A stretch of DNA of 64,000 nucleotides from Fasciola hepatica (GCA_948099385.1 CANUEZ040000191.1:1054001-1118000), one strand, 5' to 3'. Counted from the first letter of the stretch, positions 1 to 13,248 are shown. The notes: generated by a model from the letters alone, not told the origin. Translations and numbers: made by a program.

Positions 1-369
1 GGTCTCAACGCTTTGTTCAACATATACAATACATGATATAGCACAATCCCCAAATTGGCTTCGGCTTTCGCTTTCGCTTTGAACGGTAACAACCAAATTC
101 TCGCACACCGATCAAATCCTATGTTCCATCACTTCTCTATTTATGGGCCTTAGTAAAACCAAGGCATTCCCTTATGAACAATCCACACAGATTTCTCATA
201 CATAGCAAAAGACCAGTAGAACAGTAGATTTGTATAATATGATTCTCCATGCAGCTTGACCACGGAACTGACCATTGAAAATTATGGAAGCACTGTGCAG
301 CTGTTTGATCCGCTAAGGGAATCATGAGCATTGCACATGGACAGAGCCCACACGGGGACACGAACAAGG

Positions 370-691
370 TTTGGGATGAACGAATGTTAGTCGAATACCC
401 AAACCACAAGGCTATCCGATATGGGTCTGAACGCCTTGTTCAACATGTACACTATATGATGTAGCACAATCCCCAAATTGGCTTCGGCTTTCGCTTTCGC
501 TTTGAACGGTAACAACCAAATTCTCGCAGACCGATACAATCCCATGTTCCAGCACTTCTCTATTTATGGGCCTTAGTAAAACCAAGGCATTCCCTTAAGA
601 ACAATTCACACAGATTGCTCATACAATGCAATGGAGCAGTAGCAGAGTAGATTTGTATAATGCGATTCTACATGGCGCTTGACCACGGAAA
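370..691 (+). repeat. Omega-E cassette 1
   Basis: This is the most diverged haplotype in the array. Omega starts at GGTTTGGG (370) and E markers end at GGAAATGACC (691). It follows D and precedes A. The E tail has GATTGTCAG and ATATAAAATAC. It also has private GCAGACCGATACAAT and CCAGCAC in the last part of Omega. Confidence 0.86.
480..503 (+). repeat. Internal hexamer tract, representative copy
   Basis: Each monomer contains four degenerate hexamers, GGCTTC GGCTTT CGCTTT CGCTTT, just before GAACGGTAAC. It is the most variable short segment of the monomer. Forms seen elsewhere include CGCTTTGGC, CGCGTTCGC, CTTTTGCTTTCGC, GGCCTTCGCTTTGGC, CGAATTTCGCTTTCGC and CCCTTCGAAAGG. The CENP-B-box-like motif overlaps its right end. 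Confidence 0.8.
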
Positions 692-1763
692 TGACCATTG
701 AAAATGATGGAAGCACTGTACAGCTGTTTGATCCGCTAAGGGAATCATGAGCATTGCACATGGACAGAGCCCACACGGGGACACGAACAAGGGTTGGGGT
801 GAACGATTGTCAGTCGAACACCCAAACCACAAGGCTATCCGATATGGGTCTCAACGCTTTGTTCAACATATAAAATACATGATATAGCACAATCCCCAAA
901 TTGGCTTCGGCTTTCGCTTTCGCTTTGAACGGTAACAACCAAATTCTCGCACACCGATCCAATCCTATGTTCCATCACTTCTCTATTTATGGGCCTAAGT
1001 AAAACCAAGGCATTCCCTTATGAACAATCCACACAGATTGCTCATACAATGCAATAGAGCAGTAGCAGAGTAGATTTGTATAATATGATTCTCCATGCAG
1101 CTTGACCACCGAACTGACCATTGAAAATGATGGAAGCACTGTACAGCTGTTTGATCCGCTAAGGGAATCATGAGCATTGCACATGGACAGAGCCCACTCG
1201 GAGACACGAACAAGGGTTGGGGTGAACGAATGTCAGTCGAACACCCAAACCACAAGGCTATCCGATATGGGTCTCAACGCTTTGTTCAACATATACAATA
1301 CATGATAAAGCACAATCCCCAAATTGGCTTCGGCTTTCGCTTTGGCTTTGAACGGTAACAACCAAATTCTCGCACACCGATCCAATCCTATGTTCCATCA
1401 CTTCTCTATTTATGGGCCTAAGTAAAACCAAGGCATTACCTTATGAACAATCCACACAGATTGCTCATACAATGCAATAGAGCAGTAGCAGAGTAGATTT
1501 GTATAATATGATTCTCCCTGAAGCTTGAACACTGAACTGACCATTGAAAATGATGGAAGCACTGTACAGCTGTTTGATCCGCTAAGGGAATCATGAGCAT
1601 TGCACATGGACAGAGCCCACACGGGGACACGAACAAGGGTTGGGGTGAACGAATGTCAGTCGAACACCCAAACCACAAGCCTATCCGATATGGGTCTCAA
1701 CGCTTTGTTCAACATATACAATACATGATATAGCACAATCCCCAAATTGGCTTCGGCTTTCGC

Positions 1764-1780
1764 TTTCGCTTTCAACGGGA
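1764..1780 (+). other. CENP-B-box-like motif 1
   Basis: TTTCGCTTTCAACGGGA. The mammalian CENP-B box core is nTTCGnnnnAnnCGGGn. Here TTCG and CGGG are present at exact spacing and only the central A is replaced (by C), so 8 of 9 essential bases match. It is at the end of B 1410, followed by C. Binding is not shown by sequence alone. Confidence 0.45.
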
Positions 1781-4176
1781 ACAACAAAATTCTCGCACAC
1801 CGATCCAATCCTATGTTCCATCACTTCTCTATTTATGGGCCTAAGTAAAACCAAGGCATTCCCTTATGAACAATCCACACAGATTCCTCATACAATGCAA
1901 TAGAGCAGTAGCAGAGTAGATTTGTATAATATGATTCTCCATGCAGCTTGACCACGGAACTGACCATTGAAAATGATGGAAGCACTGTACAGCTGTTTGA
2001 TCCGCTAAGGGAATCATGAGCATTGCACATGGACAGAGCCCACACGGGGACACGAACAAGGGTTGGGGTGAACGAATGTCAGTCGTACACCCAAACCACA
2101 AGGCTATCCGATATGGGTCTGAACGCTTTGTTCAACATATACAATACATGATATAGCACAATCCCCAAATTGGCTTCGGCTTTCGCTTTCGCTTTGAACG
2201 GTAACAACCAAATTCTCGCACACCGATCCAATCCTATGTTCCATCACTTCTCTATTTATGGGCCTAAGTAAAACCAAGGCATTACCTTATGAACAATCCA
2301 CACAGATTGCTCATACAATGCAATAGAGCAGTAGCAGAGTAGATTTGTATAATATGATTCTCCCTGAAGCTTGAACACTGAACTGACCATTGAAAATGAT
2401 GGAAGCACTGTACAGCTGTTTGATCCGCTAAGGGAATCATGAGCATTGCACATGGACAGAGCCCACACGGGGACACGAACAAGGGTTGGGGTGAACGAAT
2501 GTCAGTCGAACACCCAAACCACAAGGCTATCCGATATGGGTCTCAACGCTTTGTTCAACATATACAATACATGATATAGCACAATCCCCAAATTGGCTTC
2601 GGCTTTCGCTTTCCCTTCGAAAGGTAACAACCAAATTCTCGCACACCGATCCAATCCTATGTTCCATCACTTCTCTATTTATGGGCCTAAGTAAAACCAA
2701 GGCATTCCCTTATGAACAATCCACACAGATTGCTCATACAATGCAATAGAGCAGTAGCAGAGTAGATTTGTATAATATGATTCTCCATGCAGCTTGACCA
2801 CCGAACTGACCATTGAAAATGATGGAAGCACTGTACAGCTGTTTGATCCGCTAAGGGAATCATGAGCATTGCACATGGACAGAGCCCACACGGGGACACG
2901 AACAAGGGTTGGGGTGAACGAATGTCAGTCGTACACCCAAACCACAAGGCTATCCGATATGGGTCTGAACGCTTTGTTCAACATATACAATACATGATAT
3001 AGCACAATCCCCAAATTGGCTTCGGCTTTCGCTTTGGCTTTGAACGGTAACAACCAAATTCTCGCACACCGATCCAATCCCATGTTCCATCAATTCTCTA
3101 TTTATGGGCCTAAGTAAAACCCAGGCATTACCTTATGAACAATCCACACAGATTTCTCATACATAGCAAAAGACCAGTAGAACAGTAGATTTGTATAATA
3201 TGATTCTCCATGCAGCTTGAACACTGAACTGACTATTGAAAATGATGGAAGCACTGTACAGCTTTTTGATCCGCTAAGGGAATCATGAGCATTGCACATG
3301 GACAGAGCCCACACGGGGACACGAACAAGGGTTGGGGTGAACGATTGTCAGTCGAACACCCAAACCACAAGGCTATCCGATATGGGTCTCAACGATTTGT
3401 TCAATATATACACTACATGATATAGCAAAATCGCCAAATTGGCTTCGGCTTTCGCTTTCGCTTTGAACGGTAACAACCAAATTCTCGCACACCGATCCAA
3501 TCCTATGTTCCATCACTTCTCTATTTATGGGCCTAAGTAAAACCAAGGCATTCACCTATGTAAAATCCACACAGATTTCTCATACATAGCAAAAGACCAG
3601 TGGCACTGTAGATTTGTATAATATGATTCTCCATGCAGCTTGAACACTGAACTGACCATTGAAAATGATGGAAGCACTGTACAGCTGTTTGATCCGCTAA
3701 GGGAATCATGAGCATTGCACATGGACAGAGACCACACGGGGACACGAACAAGGGTTGGGGTGAACGAATGTCAGTCGAACACCCAATCCTCAAGGATATC
3801 CGATATGGGTCTCAACGCTTTGTTCAACATATACAATACATGATAAAGCAAAATCCCCAAATTGGCTTCGGCTTTCGCTTTGGCTTTGAACGGTAACAAC
3901 CAAATTCTCGCACACCGATCCAATCCTATGTTCCATCACTTCTCTATTTATGGGCTTAAAAAAAACCAAGGCATTCACCTATGTAAAATCCACACAGATT
4001 TCTCATACATAGCAAAAGACCAGTAGCACAGTAGATTTGTATATTATGATTCTCCATGCAGCTTGAACACTGAACTGACCATTGAAAATTATGGAAGCAC
4101 TGTACAGCTGTTTGATCCGCTAAGGGAATCATGAGCATTGCACATGGACAGAGCCCACACGGGGACACGAACAAGG

Positions 4177-4498
4177 TTTGGGATGAACGAATGTTAGTCG
4201 AATACCCAAACCACAAGGCTATCCGATATGGGTCTGAACGCCTTGTTCAACATGTACACTATATGATGTAGCACAATCCCCAAATTGGCTTCGAATTTCG
4301 CTTTCGCTTTGAACGGTAACAACCAAATTCTCGCAGACCGATCCAATCCCATGTTCCATCACTTCTCTATTTATGGGCCTTAGTAAAACCAAGGCATTCC
4401 CTTAAGAACAATTCACACAGATTGCTCATACAATGCAATGGAGCAATAGCAGAGTAGATTTGTATAATGCGATTCTACATGGCGCTTGACCACGGAAA
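4177..4498 (+). repeat. Omega-E cassette 2
   Basis: Follows H, precedes A. Its Omega shares the rare GCAGACCG with cassette 1 and has CGAATTTCGC, otherwise a B' ending. E tail GATTGTCAG. Confidence 0.86.
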
Positions 4499-4793
4499 TG
4501 ACCATTGAAAATGATGGAAGCACTGTACAGCTGTTTGATCCGCTAAGGGAATCATGAGCATTGCACATGGACAGAGCCCACACGGGGACACGAACAAGGG
4601 TTGGGGTGAACGATTGTCAGTCGAACACCCAAACCACAAGGCTATCCGATATGGGTCTCAACGCTTTGTTCAACATATAAAATACATGATATAGCACAAT
4701 CCCCAAATTGGCTTCGGCTTTCGCTTTCGCTTTGAACGGTAACAACCAAATTCTCGCACACCGATCCAATCCTATGTTCCATCACTTCTCTAT

Positions 4794-6485
4794 TTATGGG
4801 CCTAAGTAAAACCAAGGCATTCCCTTATGAACAATCCACACAGATTGCTCATACAATGCAATAGAGCAGTAGCAGAGTAGATTTGTATAATATGATTCTC
4901 CATGCAGCTTGACCACCGAACTGACCATTGAAAATGATGGAAGCACTGTACAGCTGTTTGATCCGCTAAGGGAATCATGAGCATTGCAAATGGACGGAGC
5001 CCACTCGGAGACACGAACAAGGGTTGGGGTGAACGAATGTCAGTCGAACACCCAAACCACAAGGCTATCCGATATGGGTCTCAACGCTTTGTTCAACATA
5101 TACAATACATGATAAAGCACAATCCCCAAATTGGCTTCGGCTTTCGCTTTCGCTTTGAACGGTAACAACCAAATTCTCGCACACCGATCCAATCCTATGT
5201 TCCATCACTTCTCTATTTATGGGCCTAAGTAAAACCAAGGCATTACCTTATGAACAATCCACACAGATTGCTCATACAATGCAATAGAGCAGTAGCAGAG
5301 TAGATTTGTATAATATGATTCTCCCTGAAGCTTGAACACTGAACTGACCATTGAAAATGATGGAAGCACTGTACAGCTGTTTGATCCGCTAAGGGAATCA
5401 TGAGCATTGCACATGGACAGAGCCCACACGGGGACACGAACAAGGGTTGGGGTGAACGAATGTCAGTCGAACACCCAAACCACAAGGCTATCCGATATGG
5501 GTCTCAACGCTTTGTTCAACATATACAATACATGATATAGCACAATCCCCAAATTGGCTTCGGCTTTCGCTTTCCCTTCGAAAGGTAACAACCAAATTCT
5601 CGCACACCGATCCAATCCTATGTTCCATCACTTCTCTATTTATGGGCCTAAGTAAAACCAAGGCATTCCCTTATGAACAATCCACACAGATTCCTCATAC
5701 AATGCAATGGAGCAGTAGCAGAGTAGATTTGTATAATATGATTCTCCATGCAGCTTGACCACCGAACTGACCATTGTAAATGATGGAAGCACTGTACAGC
5801 TGTTTGATCCGCTAAGGGAATCATGAGCATTGCACATGGACAGAGCCCACACGGGGACACGAACAAGGGTTGGGGTGAACGAATGTCAGTCGTACACCCA
5901 AACCACAAGGCTATCCGATATGGGTCTCAACGCTTTGTTCAACATATACAATACATGATATAGCACAATCACCAAATTGGCTTCGGCCTTCGCTTTGGCT
6001 TTGAACGGTAACAACCAAATTCTCGCACACCGATCCAATCCCATGTTCCATCACTTCTCTATTTATGGGCCTAAGTAAAACCAAGGCATTCCCTTATGAA
6101 CAATCCACACAGATTGCTCATACAATGCAATAGAGCAGTAGCAGAGTAGATTTGTATAATATGATTCTCCATGCAGCTTGACCACCGAACTGACCATTGA
6201 AAATGATGGAAGCACTGTACAGCTGTTTGATCCGCTAAGGGAATCATGAGCATTGCACATGGACAGAGCCCACACGGGGACACGAACAAGGGTTGGGGTG
6301 AACGAATGTCAGTCGAACATCCAAACCACAAGGCTATCCCATATGGGTCTCAAAGCTTTGTTCAACATATACACTACATGATATAGCACAATCCCCAAAT
6401 TGGCTTCGGCTTTTGCTTTCGCTTTGAACGGTAACAACCAAATTCTCGCACACCGATCCAATCCTATGTTCCATCACTTCTCTAT
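4794..6485 (+). repeat. Family 1 HOR unit, truncated after 4 monomers
   Basis: A-B-C-A, cut off by family 2 sequence at 6486. The A at 4794 has AAATGGACGG and CACTCGGAG, the usual signature of the A that follows E. The A at 6063 has the variant ATCCAAACC with CCCATATGGG, seen again in the A cluster near 37.5 kb. Confidence 0.82.
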
Positions 6486-6609
6486 TTATGGGCCTAAGTA
6501 AAACCAAGGCCTTCCCTTATGAACAATCCACACAGATTCCTCATACAATGCAATAGAGCAGTAGCAGAGTAGATTTGTATAATATGATTCTCCATGAAGC
6601 TTGAACACT

Positions 6610-7619
6610 GAACTGACCATTGAAAATTATGGAAGCACTGTACAGCTGTTTGATCCGCTAAGGGAATCATGAGCATTGCACATGGACAGAGCCCACACGG
6701 GGACACGAACAAGGGTTGGGGTGAACGAATGTCAGTCGAACACCCAAACCACAAGGCTATCCGATATGGGTCTCAACGCTTTGTTCAACATATACAATAC
6801 ATGATATAGCACAATCCCCAAATTGGCTTCGGCTTTCGCGTTCGCTTTGAACGGTAACAACCAAATTCTCGCACACCGATCCAATCCCATGTTCCATCAC
6901 TTCTCTATTTATGGGCCTAAAAAAAACCAAGGCATTCACCTATGTAAAAACCACACAGATTACTCATACATTGCAAAAGACCAGTTGCAGAATAGATTTG
7001 TATAATATGATTCTCCATGCAGCTTGACCACGGAACTGACCATTGAAAATTATGGAAGCACTGTACAGCTGTTTGATCCGCTAAGGGAATCATGAGCATT
7101 GCACATGGACAGAGCCCACACGGGGACACGAACAAGGGTTGGGGTGAACGAATGTCAGTCGAACACCCAAACCACAAGGCTATCCGATATGGGTCTCAAC
7201 GCTTTGTTCAACATATACAATACATGATATAGCACAATCCCCAAATTGGCTTCGGCTTTCGCGTTCGCTTTGAACGGTAACAACCAAATTCTCGCACACC
7301 GATCCAATCCCATGTTCCATCACTTCTCTATTTATGGGCCTAAAAAAAACCAAGGCATTCACCTATGTAAAAACCACACAGATTACTCATACATTGCAAA
7401 AGACCAGTTGCAGAATAGATTTGTATAATATGATTCTCCATGCAGCTTGACCACGGAACTGACCATTGAAAATTATGGAAGCACTGTACAGCTGTTTGAT
7501 CCGCTAAGGGAATCATGAGCATTGCACATGGACAGAGCCCACACGGGGACACGAACAAGGGTTGGGGTGAACGAATGTCAGTCGAACACCCAAACCACAA
7601 GGCTATCCGATATGGGTCT
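6610..7619 (+). repeat. Recent single-monomer duplication (F-F)
   Basis: Reading by eye, every base from 6610 to 7196 is the same as the base 423 positions further on, including the rare hexamer variant TTTCGCGTTCGC. The match ends at 7197/7620 (GTCTC against GTCTG) and starts after the ACTG/ACGG difference at 6609/7032. This is the longest identity between adjacent monomers that I noticed. Confidence 0.88.
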
Positions 7620-7754
7620 GAACGCTTTGTTCAACATATACAATACATGATATAGCACAATCCCCAAATTGGCTTCGGCTTTCGCTTTCGCTTTGAACGG
7701 TAACAACCAAATTCTCGCACACCGATCAAATCCTATGTTCCATCACTTCTCTAT

Positions 7755-9445
7755 TTATGGGCCTTAGTAAAACCAAGGCATTCCCTTATGAACAATCCAC
7801 ACAGATTTCTCATACATAGCAAAAGACCAGTAGAACAGTAGATTTGTATAATATGATTCTCCATGCAGCTTGACCACGGAACTGACCATTGAAAATTATG
7901 GAAGCACTGTACAGCTGTTTGATCCGCTAATTGAATCATGAGCATTGCACGTGGACAGAGCCCACACGGGGACACGAACAAGGGTTGGGGTGAACGAATG
8001 TCAGTCGAACATCCAAACCACAAGGCTATCCCATATGGGTCTGAACGCTTTGTTCAACATATACAATACATGATAAAGCACAATCCCCAAATTGGCTTCG
8101 GCTTTCGCTTTCGCTTTGAACGGTAACAACCAAATTCTCGCACACCGATCCAATCCTATGTTCCATCACTTCTCTATTTATGGGCCTAAAAAAACCAAGG
8201 CATTACCTTATGAACAATCCACACAGATCGCTCATACAATGCAATAGAGCAGTAGCAGAGTAGATTTGTATAATATGATTCTCCCTGAAGCTTGAACACT
8301 GAACTGACCATTGAAAATGATGGAAGCACTGTACAGCTGTTTGATCCGCTAAGGGAATCATGAGCATTGCACATGGACAGAGCCCACACGGGGACACGAA
8401 CAAGGGTTGAGGTGAACGAATGTCAGTCGAACACCCAAACCACAAGGCTATCCGATATGGGTCTCAACGCTTTTTTCAACATATACACTACATGATATAG
8501 CACAATCCCCGAATTGGCTTCGAATTTCGCTTTCGCTTTGAACGGTAACAACCAAATTCTCGCACACCGATCCAATCCCATGTTCCATCACTTCTCTATT
8601 TATGGGCCTTAGTAAAACCAAGGCATTCACCTATGTAAAAACCACACAGATTTCTCATACATAGCAAAAGACCAGTGGCACTGTAGATTTGTATAATATG
8701 ATTCTCCATGCAGCTTGAACACTGAACTGACCATTGAAAATTATGGAAGCACTGTACAGCTGTTTGATCCGCTAAGGGAATCATGAGCATTGCACATGGA
8801 CAGAGCCCACACGGGGACACGAACAAGGGTTGGGGTGAACGAATGTCAGTCGAACACCCAAACCACAAGGCTATCCGATATGGGTCTCAACGCTTTGTTC
8901 AACATATACACTAAATGTTATAGCACAATCCCCAAATTGGCTTCGGCTTTCGCTTTCGCTTTGAACGGTAACAACCAAATTCTCGCACACCGATCCAATC
9001 CCATGTTCCATCACTTCTCTATTTATGGGCCTTAGTAAAACCAAGGCATTCACCTATGTAAAAACCACACAGATTACTCATACATTGCAAAAGACCAGTT
9101 GCAGAATAGATTTGTATAATATGATTCTCCATGCAGCTTGACCACGGAACTGACCATTGAAAATTATGGAAGCACTGTACAGCTGTTTGATCCGCTAAGG
9201 GAATCATGAGCATTGCACATGGACAGAGCCCACACGGGGACACGAACAAGGGTTGGGGTGAACGAATGTCAGTCGAACACCCAAACCACAAGGCTATCCG
9301 ATATGGGTCTCAACGCTTTGTTCAACATATACAATACATGATATAGCACAATCCCCAAATTGGCTTCGGCTTTCGCGTTCGCTTTGAACGGTAACAACCA
9401 AATTCTCGCACACCGATCAAATCCTATGTCCCATCACTTCTCTAT
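7755..9445 (+). repeat. Family 2 HOR unit D-B'-G-F, copy 1
   Basis: 1,691 bp. Monomer order is supported by both starts and ends: B' ends with CTTTTTTCAAC, CCCCGAATTGG and CGAATTTCGC; G ends with ACTAAATGTTATAGC; F ends with GATCAAATCC, just before the next D. The D has TAATTGAATC, CACGTGGAC and a CCCATATGGG palindrome. The F end has a private ATGTCCCATC. Confidence 0.88.
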
Positions 9446-11135
9446 TTATGGGCCTTAGTAAAACCAAGGCATTCCCTTATGAACAATCCACACAGATTTC
9501 TCATACATAGCAAAAGACCAGTAGAACAGTAGATTTGTATAATATGATTCTCCATGCAGCTTGACCACGGAACTGACCATTGAAAATGATGGAAGCACTG
9601 TACAGCTGTTTGATCCGCTAAGGGAATCATGAGCATTGCACATGGACAGAGCCCACACGGGGACACGAACAAGGGTTGGGGTGAACGAATGTCAGTCGAA
9701 CACCCAAACCACAAGGCTATCCGATATGGGTCTCAACGCTTTGTTCAACATATACAATACATGATAAAGCACAATCCCCAAATTGGCTTCGGCTTTCGCT
9801 TTGGCTTTGAACGGTAACAACCAAATTCTCGCACACCGATCCAATCCTATGTTCCATCACTTCTCTATTTATGGGCCTAAAAAAACCAAGGCATTACCTT
9901 ATGAACAATCCACACAGATCGCTCATACAATGCAATAGAGCAGTAGCAGAGTAGATTTGTATAATATGATTCTCCCTGAAGCTTGAACACTGAACTGACC
10001 ATTGAAAATGATGGAAGCACTGTACAGCTGTTTGATCCGCTAAGGGAATCATGAGCATTGCACATGGACAGAGCCCACACGGGGACACGAACAAGGGTTG
10101 GGGTGAACGAATGTCAGTCGAACACCCAAACCACAAGGCTATCCGATATGGGTCTCAACGCTTTTTTCAACATATACACTACATGATATAGCACAATCCC
10201 CGAATTGGCTTCGAATTTCGCTTTCGCTTTGAACGGTAACAACCAAATTCTCGCACACCGATCCAATCCCATGTTCCATCACTTCTCTATTTATGGGCCT
10301 AAAAAAACCAAGCCATTCACCTATGTAAAAACCACACAGATTTCTCATACATAGCAAAAGACCAGTGGCACTGTAGATTTGTATAATATGATTCTCCATG
10401 CAGCTTGAACACTGAACTGACCATTGAAAATGATGGAAGCACTGTACAGCTGTTTGATCCGCTAAGGGAATCATGAGCATTGCACATGGACAGAGCCCAC
10501 ACGGGGACACGAACAAGGGTTGGGGTGAACGAATGTCAGTCGAACACCCAAACCACAAGGCTATCCGATATGGGTCTCAACGCTTTGTTCAACATATACA
10601 CTAAATGTTATAGCACATTCCTCAAATTGGCTTCGGCTTTCGCTTTCGCTATGAACGGTAACAACCAAATTCTCGCACACCGATCCAATCCCATGTTCCA
10701 TCACTTCTCTATTTATGGGCCTAAAAAAAACCAAGGCATTCACCTATGTAAAAACCACACAGATTACTCATACATTGCAAAAGACCAGTTGCAGAATAGA
10801 TTTGTATAATATGATTCTCCATGCAGCTTGACCACGGAACTGACCATTGAAAATTATGGAAGCACTGCACAGCTGTTTGATCCGCTAATTGAATCATGAG
10901 CATTGCACGTGGACAGAGCCCACACGGGGACACGAACAAGGGTTGGGGTGAACGAATGTCAGTCGAACACCCAAACCACAAGGCTATCCGATATGGGTCT
11001 CAACGCTTTGTTCAACATATACAATACATGATATAGCACAATCCCCAAATTGGCTTCGGCTTTCGCTTTCGCTTTGAACGGTAACAACCAAATTCTCGCA
11101 CACCGATCAAATCCTATGTTCCATCACTTCTCTAT
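9446..11135 (+). repeat. Family 2 HOR unit D-B'-G-F, copy 2
   Basis: 1,690 bp, directly following copy 1. It is one base shorter because G (10291) also has a 7-A linker, and that G has AGCCATTC where others have AGGCATTC. The G end has CACATTCCTCAAATTGG and GCTATGAACGG. The F at 10713 has ACTGCACAGC, shared with few other monomers. Confidence 0.88.
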
Positions 11136-12826
11136 TTATGGGCCTTAGTAAAACCAAGGCATTCCCTTATGAACAATCCACACAGATTTCTCATACATAG
11201 CAAAAGACCAGTAGAACAGTAGATTTGTATAATATGATTCTCCATGCAGCTTGACCACGGAACTTACCATTGAAAATTATGGAAGCACTGTACAGCTGTT
11301 TGATCCGCTAAGGGAATCATGAGCATTGCACATGGACAGAGCCCACACGGGGACACGAACAAGGTTTGGGATGAACGAATGTTAGTCGAATACCCAAACC
11401 ACAAGGCTATCCGATATGGGTCTGAACGCCTTGTTCAACATGTACACTATATGATGTAGCACAATCCCCAAATTGGCTTCGAATTTCGCTTTCGCTTTGA
11501 ACGGTAACAACCAAATTCTCGCACACCGATCCAATCCCATGTTCCATCACTTCTCCATTTATGGGCCTTAGTAAAACCAAGGCATTCCCTTAAGAACAAT
11601 TCACACAGATTGCTCATACAATGCAATGGAGCAGTAGCAGAGTAGATTTGTATAATGCGATTCTACATGGCGCTTGACCACGGAAATGACCATTGAAAAT
11701 GATGGAAGCACTGTACAGCTGTTTGATCCGCTAAGGGAATCATGAGCATTGCACATGGACAGAGCCCACACGGGGACACGAACAAGGGTTGGGGTGAACG
11801 AATGTCAGTCGAACACCCAAACCACAAGGCTATCCGATATGGGTCTCAACGCTTTGTTCAACATATACAATACATGATAAAGCACAATCCCCAAATTGGC
11901 TTCGGCTTTCGCTTTGGCTTTGAACGGTAACAACCAAATTCTCGCACACCGATCCAATCCTATGTTCCATCACTTCTCTATTTATGGGCCTAAAAAAACC
12001 AAGGCATTCTCTTATGAACAATCCACACAGATCGCTCATACAATGCAATAGAGCACTAGCAGAGTAGATTTGTATAATATGATTCTCCCTGAAGCTTGAA
12101 CACTGAACTGACCATTGAAAATGATGGAAGCACTGTACAGCTGTTTGATCCGCTAAGGGAATCATGAGCATTGCACATGGACAGAGCCCACACGGGGACA
12201 CGAACAAGGGTTGGGGTGAACGAATGTCAGTCGAACACCCAAACCACAAGGCTATCCGATATGGGTCTCAACGCTTTTTTCAACATATACACTACATGAT
12301 ATAGCACAATCCCCGAATTGGCTTCGAATTTCGCTTTCGCTTTGAACGGTAACAACCAAATTCTCGCACACCGATCCAATCCCATGTTCCATCACTTCTC
12401 TATTTATGGGCCTAAAAAAAACCAAGGCATTCACCTATGTAAAAACCACACAGATTTCTCATACATAGCAAAAGACCAGTGGCACTGTAGATTTGTATAA
12501 TATGATTCTCCATGCAGCTTGAACACTGAACTGACCATTGAAAATGATGGAAGCACTGTACAGCTGTTTGATCCGCTAAGGGAATCATGAGCATTGCACA
12601 TGGACAGAGCCCACACGGGGACACGAACAAGGGTTGGGGTGAACGAATGTCAGTCGAACACCCAAACCACAAGGCTATCCGATATGGGTCTCAACGCTTT
12701 GTTCAACATATACACTAAATGTTATAGCACAATCCCCAAATTGGCTTCGGCTTTCGCTTTCGCTTTGAACGGTAACAACCAAATTCTCGCACACCGATCC
12801 AATCCCATGTTCCATCACTTCTCTAT
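11136..12826 (+). repeat. Family 2 unit D(Omega)-E-B'-G, F missing
   Basis: 1,691 bp. E is inserted after a D that carries the Omega end, and no F follows G before the next D (12827). G still ends with ACTAAATGTTATAGC. The B' at 11982 has the private CATTCTCTT and GAGCACTAGC. Confidence 0.84.
11365..11686 (+). repeat. Omega-E cassette 3
   Basis: Follows D, precedes B' in family 2. It has CGAATTTCGC and a private CTCCATTTATGG. E tail is GAATGTCAG, the family 2 form. Confidence 0.85.
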
Positions 12827-13248
12827 TTATGGGCCTTAGTAAAACAAGGCATACCCTTATGAACAATCCACACAGATTTCTCATACATAGCAAAGGACCA
12901 GTAGAACAGTAGATTTGTATAATATGATTCTCCATGCAGCTTGACCACGGAACTGACCATTGAAAATTATGGAAGCACTGTACAGCTGTTTGATCCGCTA
13001 AGGGAATCATGAGCATTGCACATGGACAGAGCCCACACGGGGACACGAACAAGGTTTGGGATGAACGAATGTTAGTCGAATACCCAAACCACAAGGCTAT
13101 CCGATATGGGTATGAACGCCTTGTTCAACATGTACACTATATGATGTAGCACAATCCCCAAATTGGCTTCGGCTTTCGCTTTCGCTTTGAACGGTAACAA
13201 CCAAATTCTCGCACACCGATCCAATCCCATGTTCCATCACTTCTCTAT
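12827..13248 (+). repeat. D(Omega) monomer with linker deletion
   Basis: 422 bp. The linker reads TTAGTAAAACAAGG, one C short, and the next bases are CATACCCTTATG. It also has a private AAAGGACCAG and GGTATGAACGCC. The missing base joins two minus-strand reading frames. Confidence 0.85.

Larger units (their letters stand above)
987..4793 (+). repeat. Family 1 HOR unit, 9 monomers (A-B-C-B-A-I-H-H-E)
   Basis: The unit is 3,807 bp (9 x 423, every linker at full length). The I monomer (3102) has GATTGTCAG and CAACGATTTGTTC, and its next neighbour H starts CTATGTAAAATCC. The last H (3948) has GGGCTTAAAA, TATATTATG and the Omega end, followed by E at 4371. The same I-H-H(Omega)-E order recurs near 53 kb and 58 kb. 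I chose A as the start because E ends every complete family 1 unit. Confidence 0.88.
1..6485 (+). repeat. Family 1 block I
   Basis: Monomer map (start:type): 1-140 partial tail ending in GATCAAATCC, the ending typical of F; 141:D(Omega), 564:E, 987:A, 1410:B, 1833:C, 2256:B, 2679:A, 3102:I, 3525:H, 3948:H(Omega), 4371:E, 4794:A, 5217:B, 5640:C, 6063:A. It holds one complete nine-monomer unit (987-4793) and the first four monomers of the next. Two monomers here (2256 and 5217) end with an unusual CCCTTCGAAAGG replacing the normal hexamer tract. Monomer 3525 carries the AGTGGCACTG otherwise typical of G. The C at 5640 has CCACCG and AATGGAGCAG, so it is slightly mosaic. Confidence 0.9.

Noticed and set aside
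141..563. Ancient internal duplication of the monomer (AAAACCAAGGCAT near 156 against AAACCACAAGGCTAT near 400).
   Set aside because: The similarity covers only about a dozen bases with gaps and no consistent half-period, so it is not distinguishable from chance.
720..727. ACAGCTGT palindrome (E-box core CAGCTG) as a regulatory site.
   Set aside because: Eight bases, present in most monomers, with no context to give it a function; kept only as a note.
1078..1087. TTGTATAATATG as a promoter element (TATA or bacterial -10).
   Set aside because: It is present in nearly every monomer with no downstream gene and no other promoter element; AT-rich matches of this size are expected by chance.
8507..8525. 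Reverse-strand CENP-B-like match in B' ends: CCCCG then AAT and CGAA.
   Set aside because: The two halves are separated by two bases too many for the CENP-B box, so it does not fit the known core spacing.
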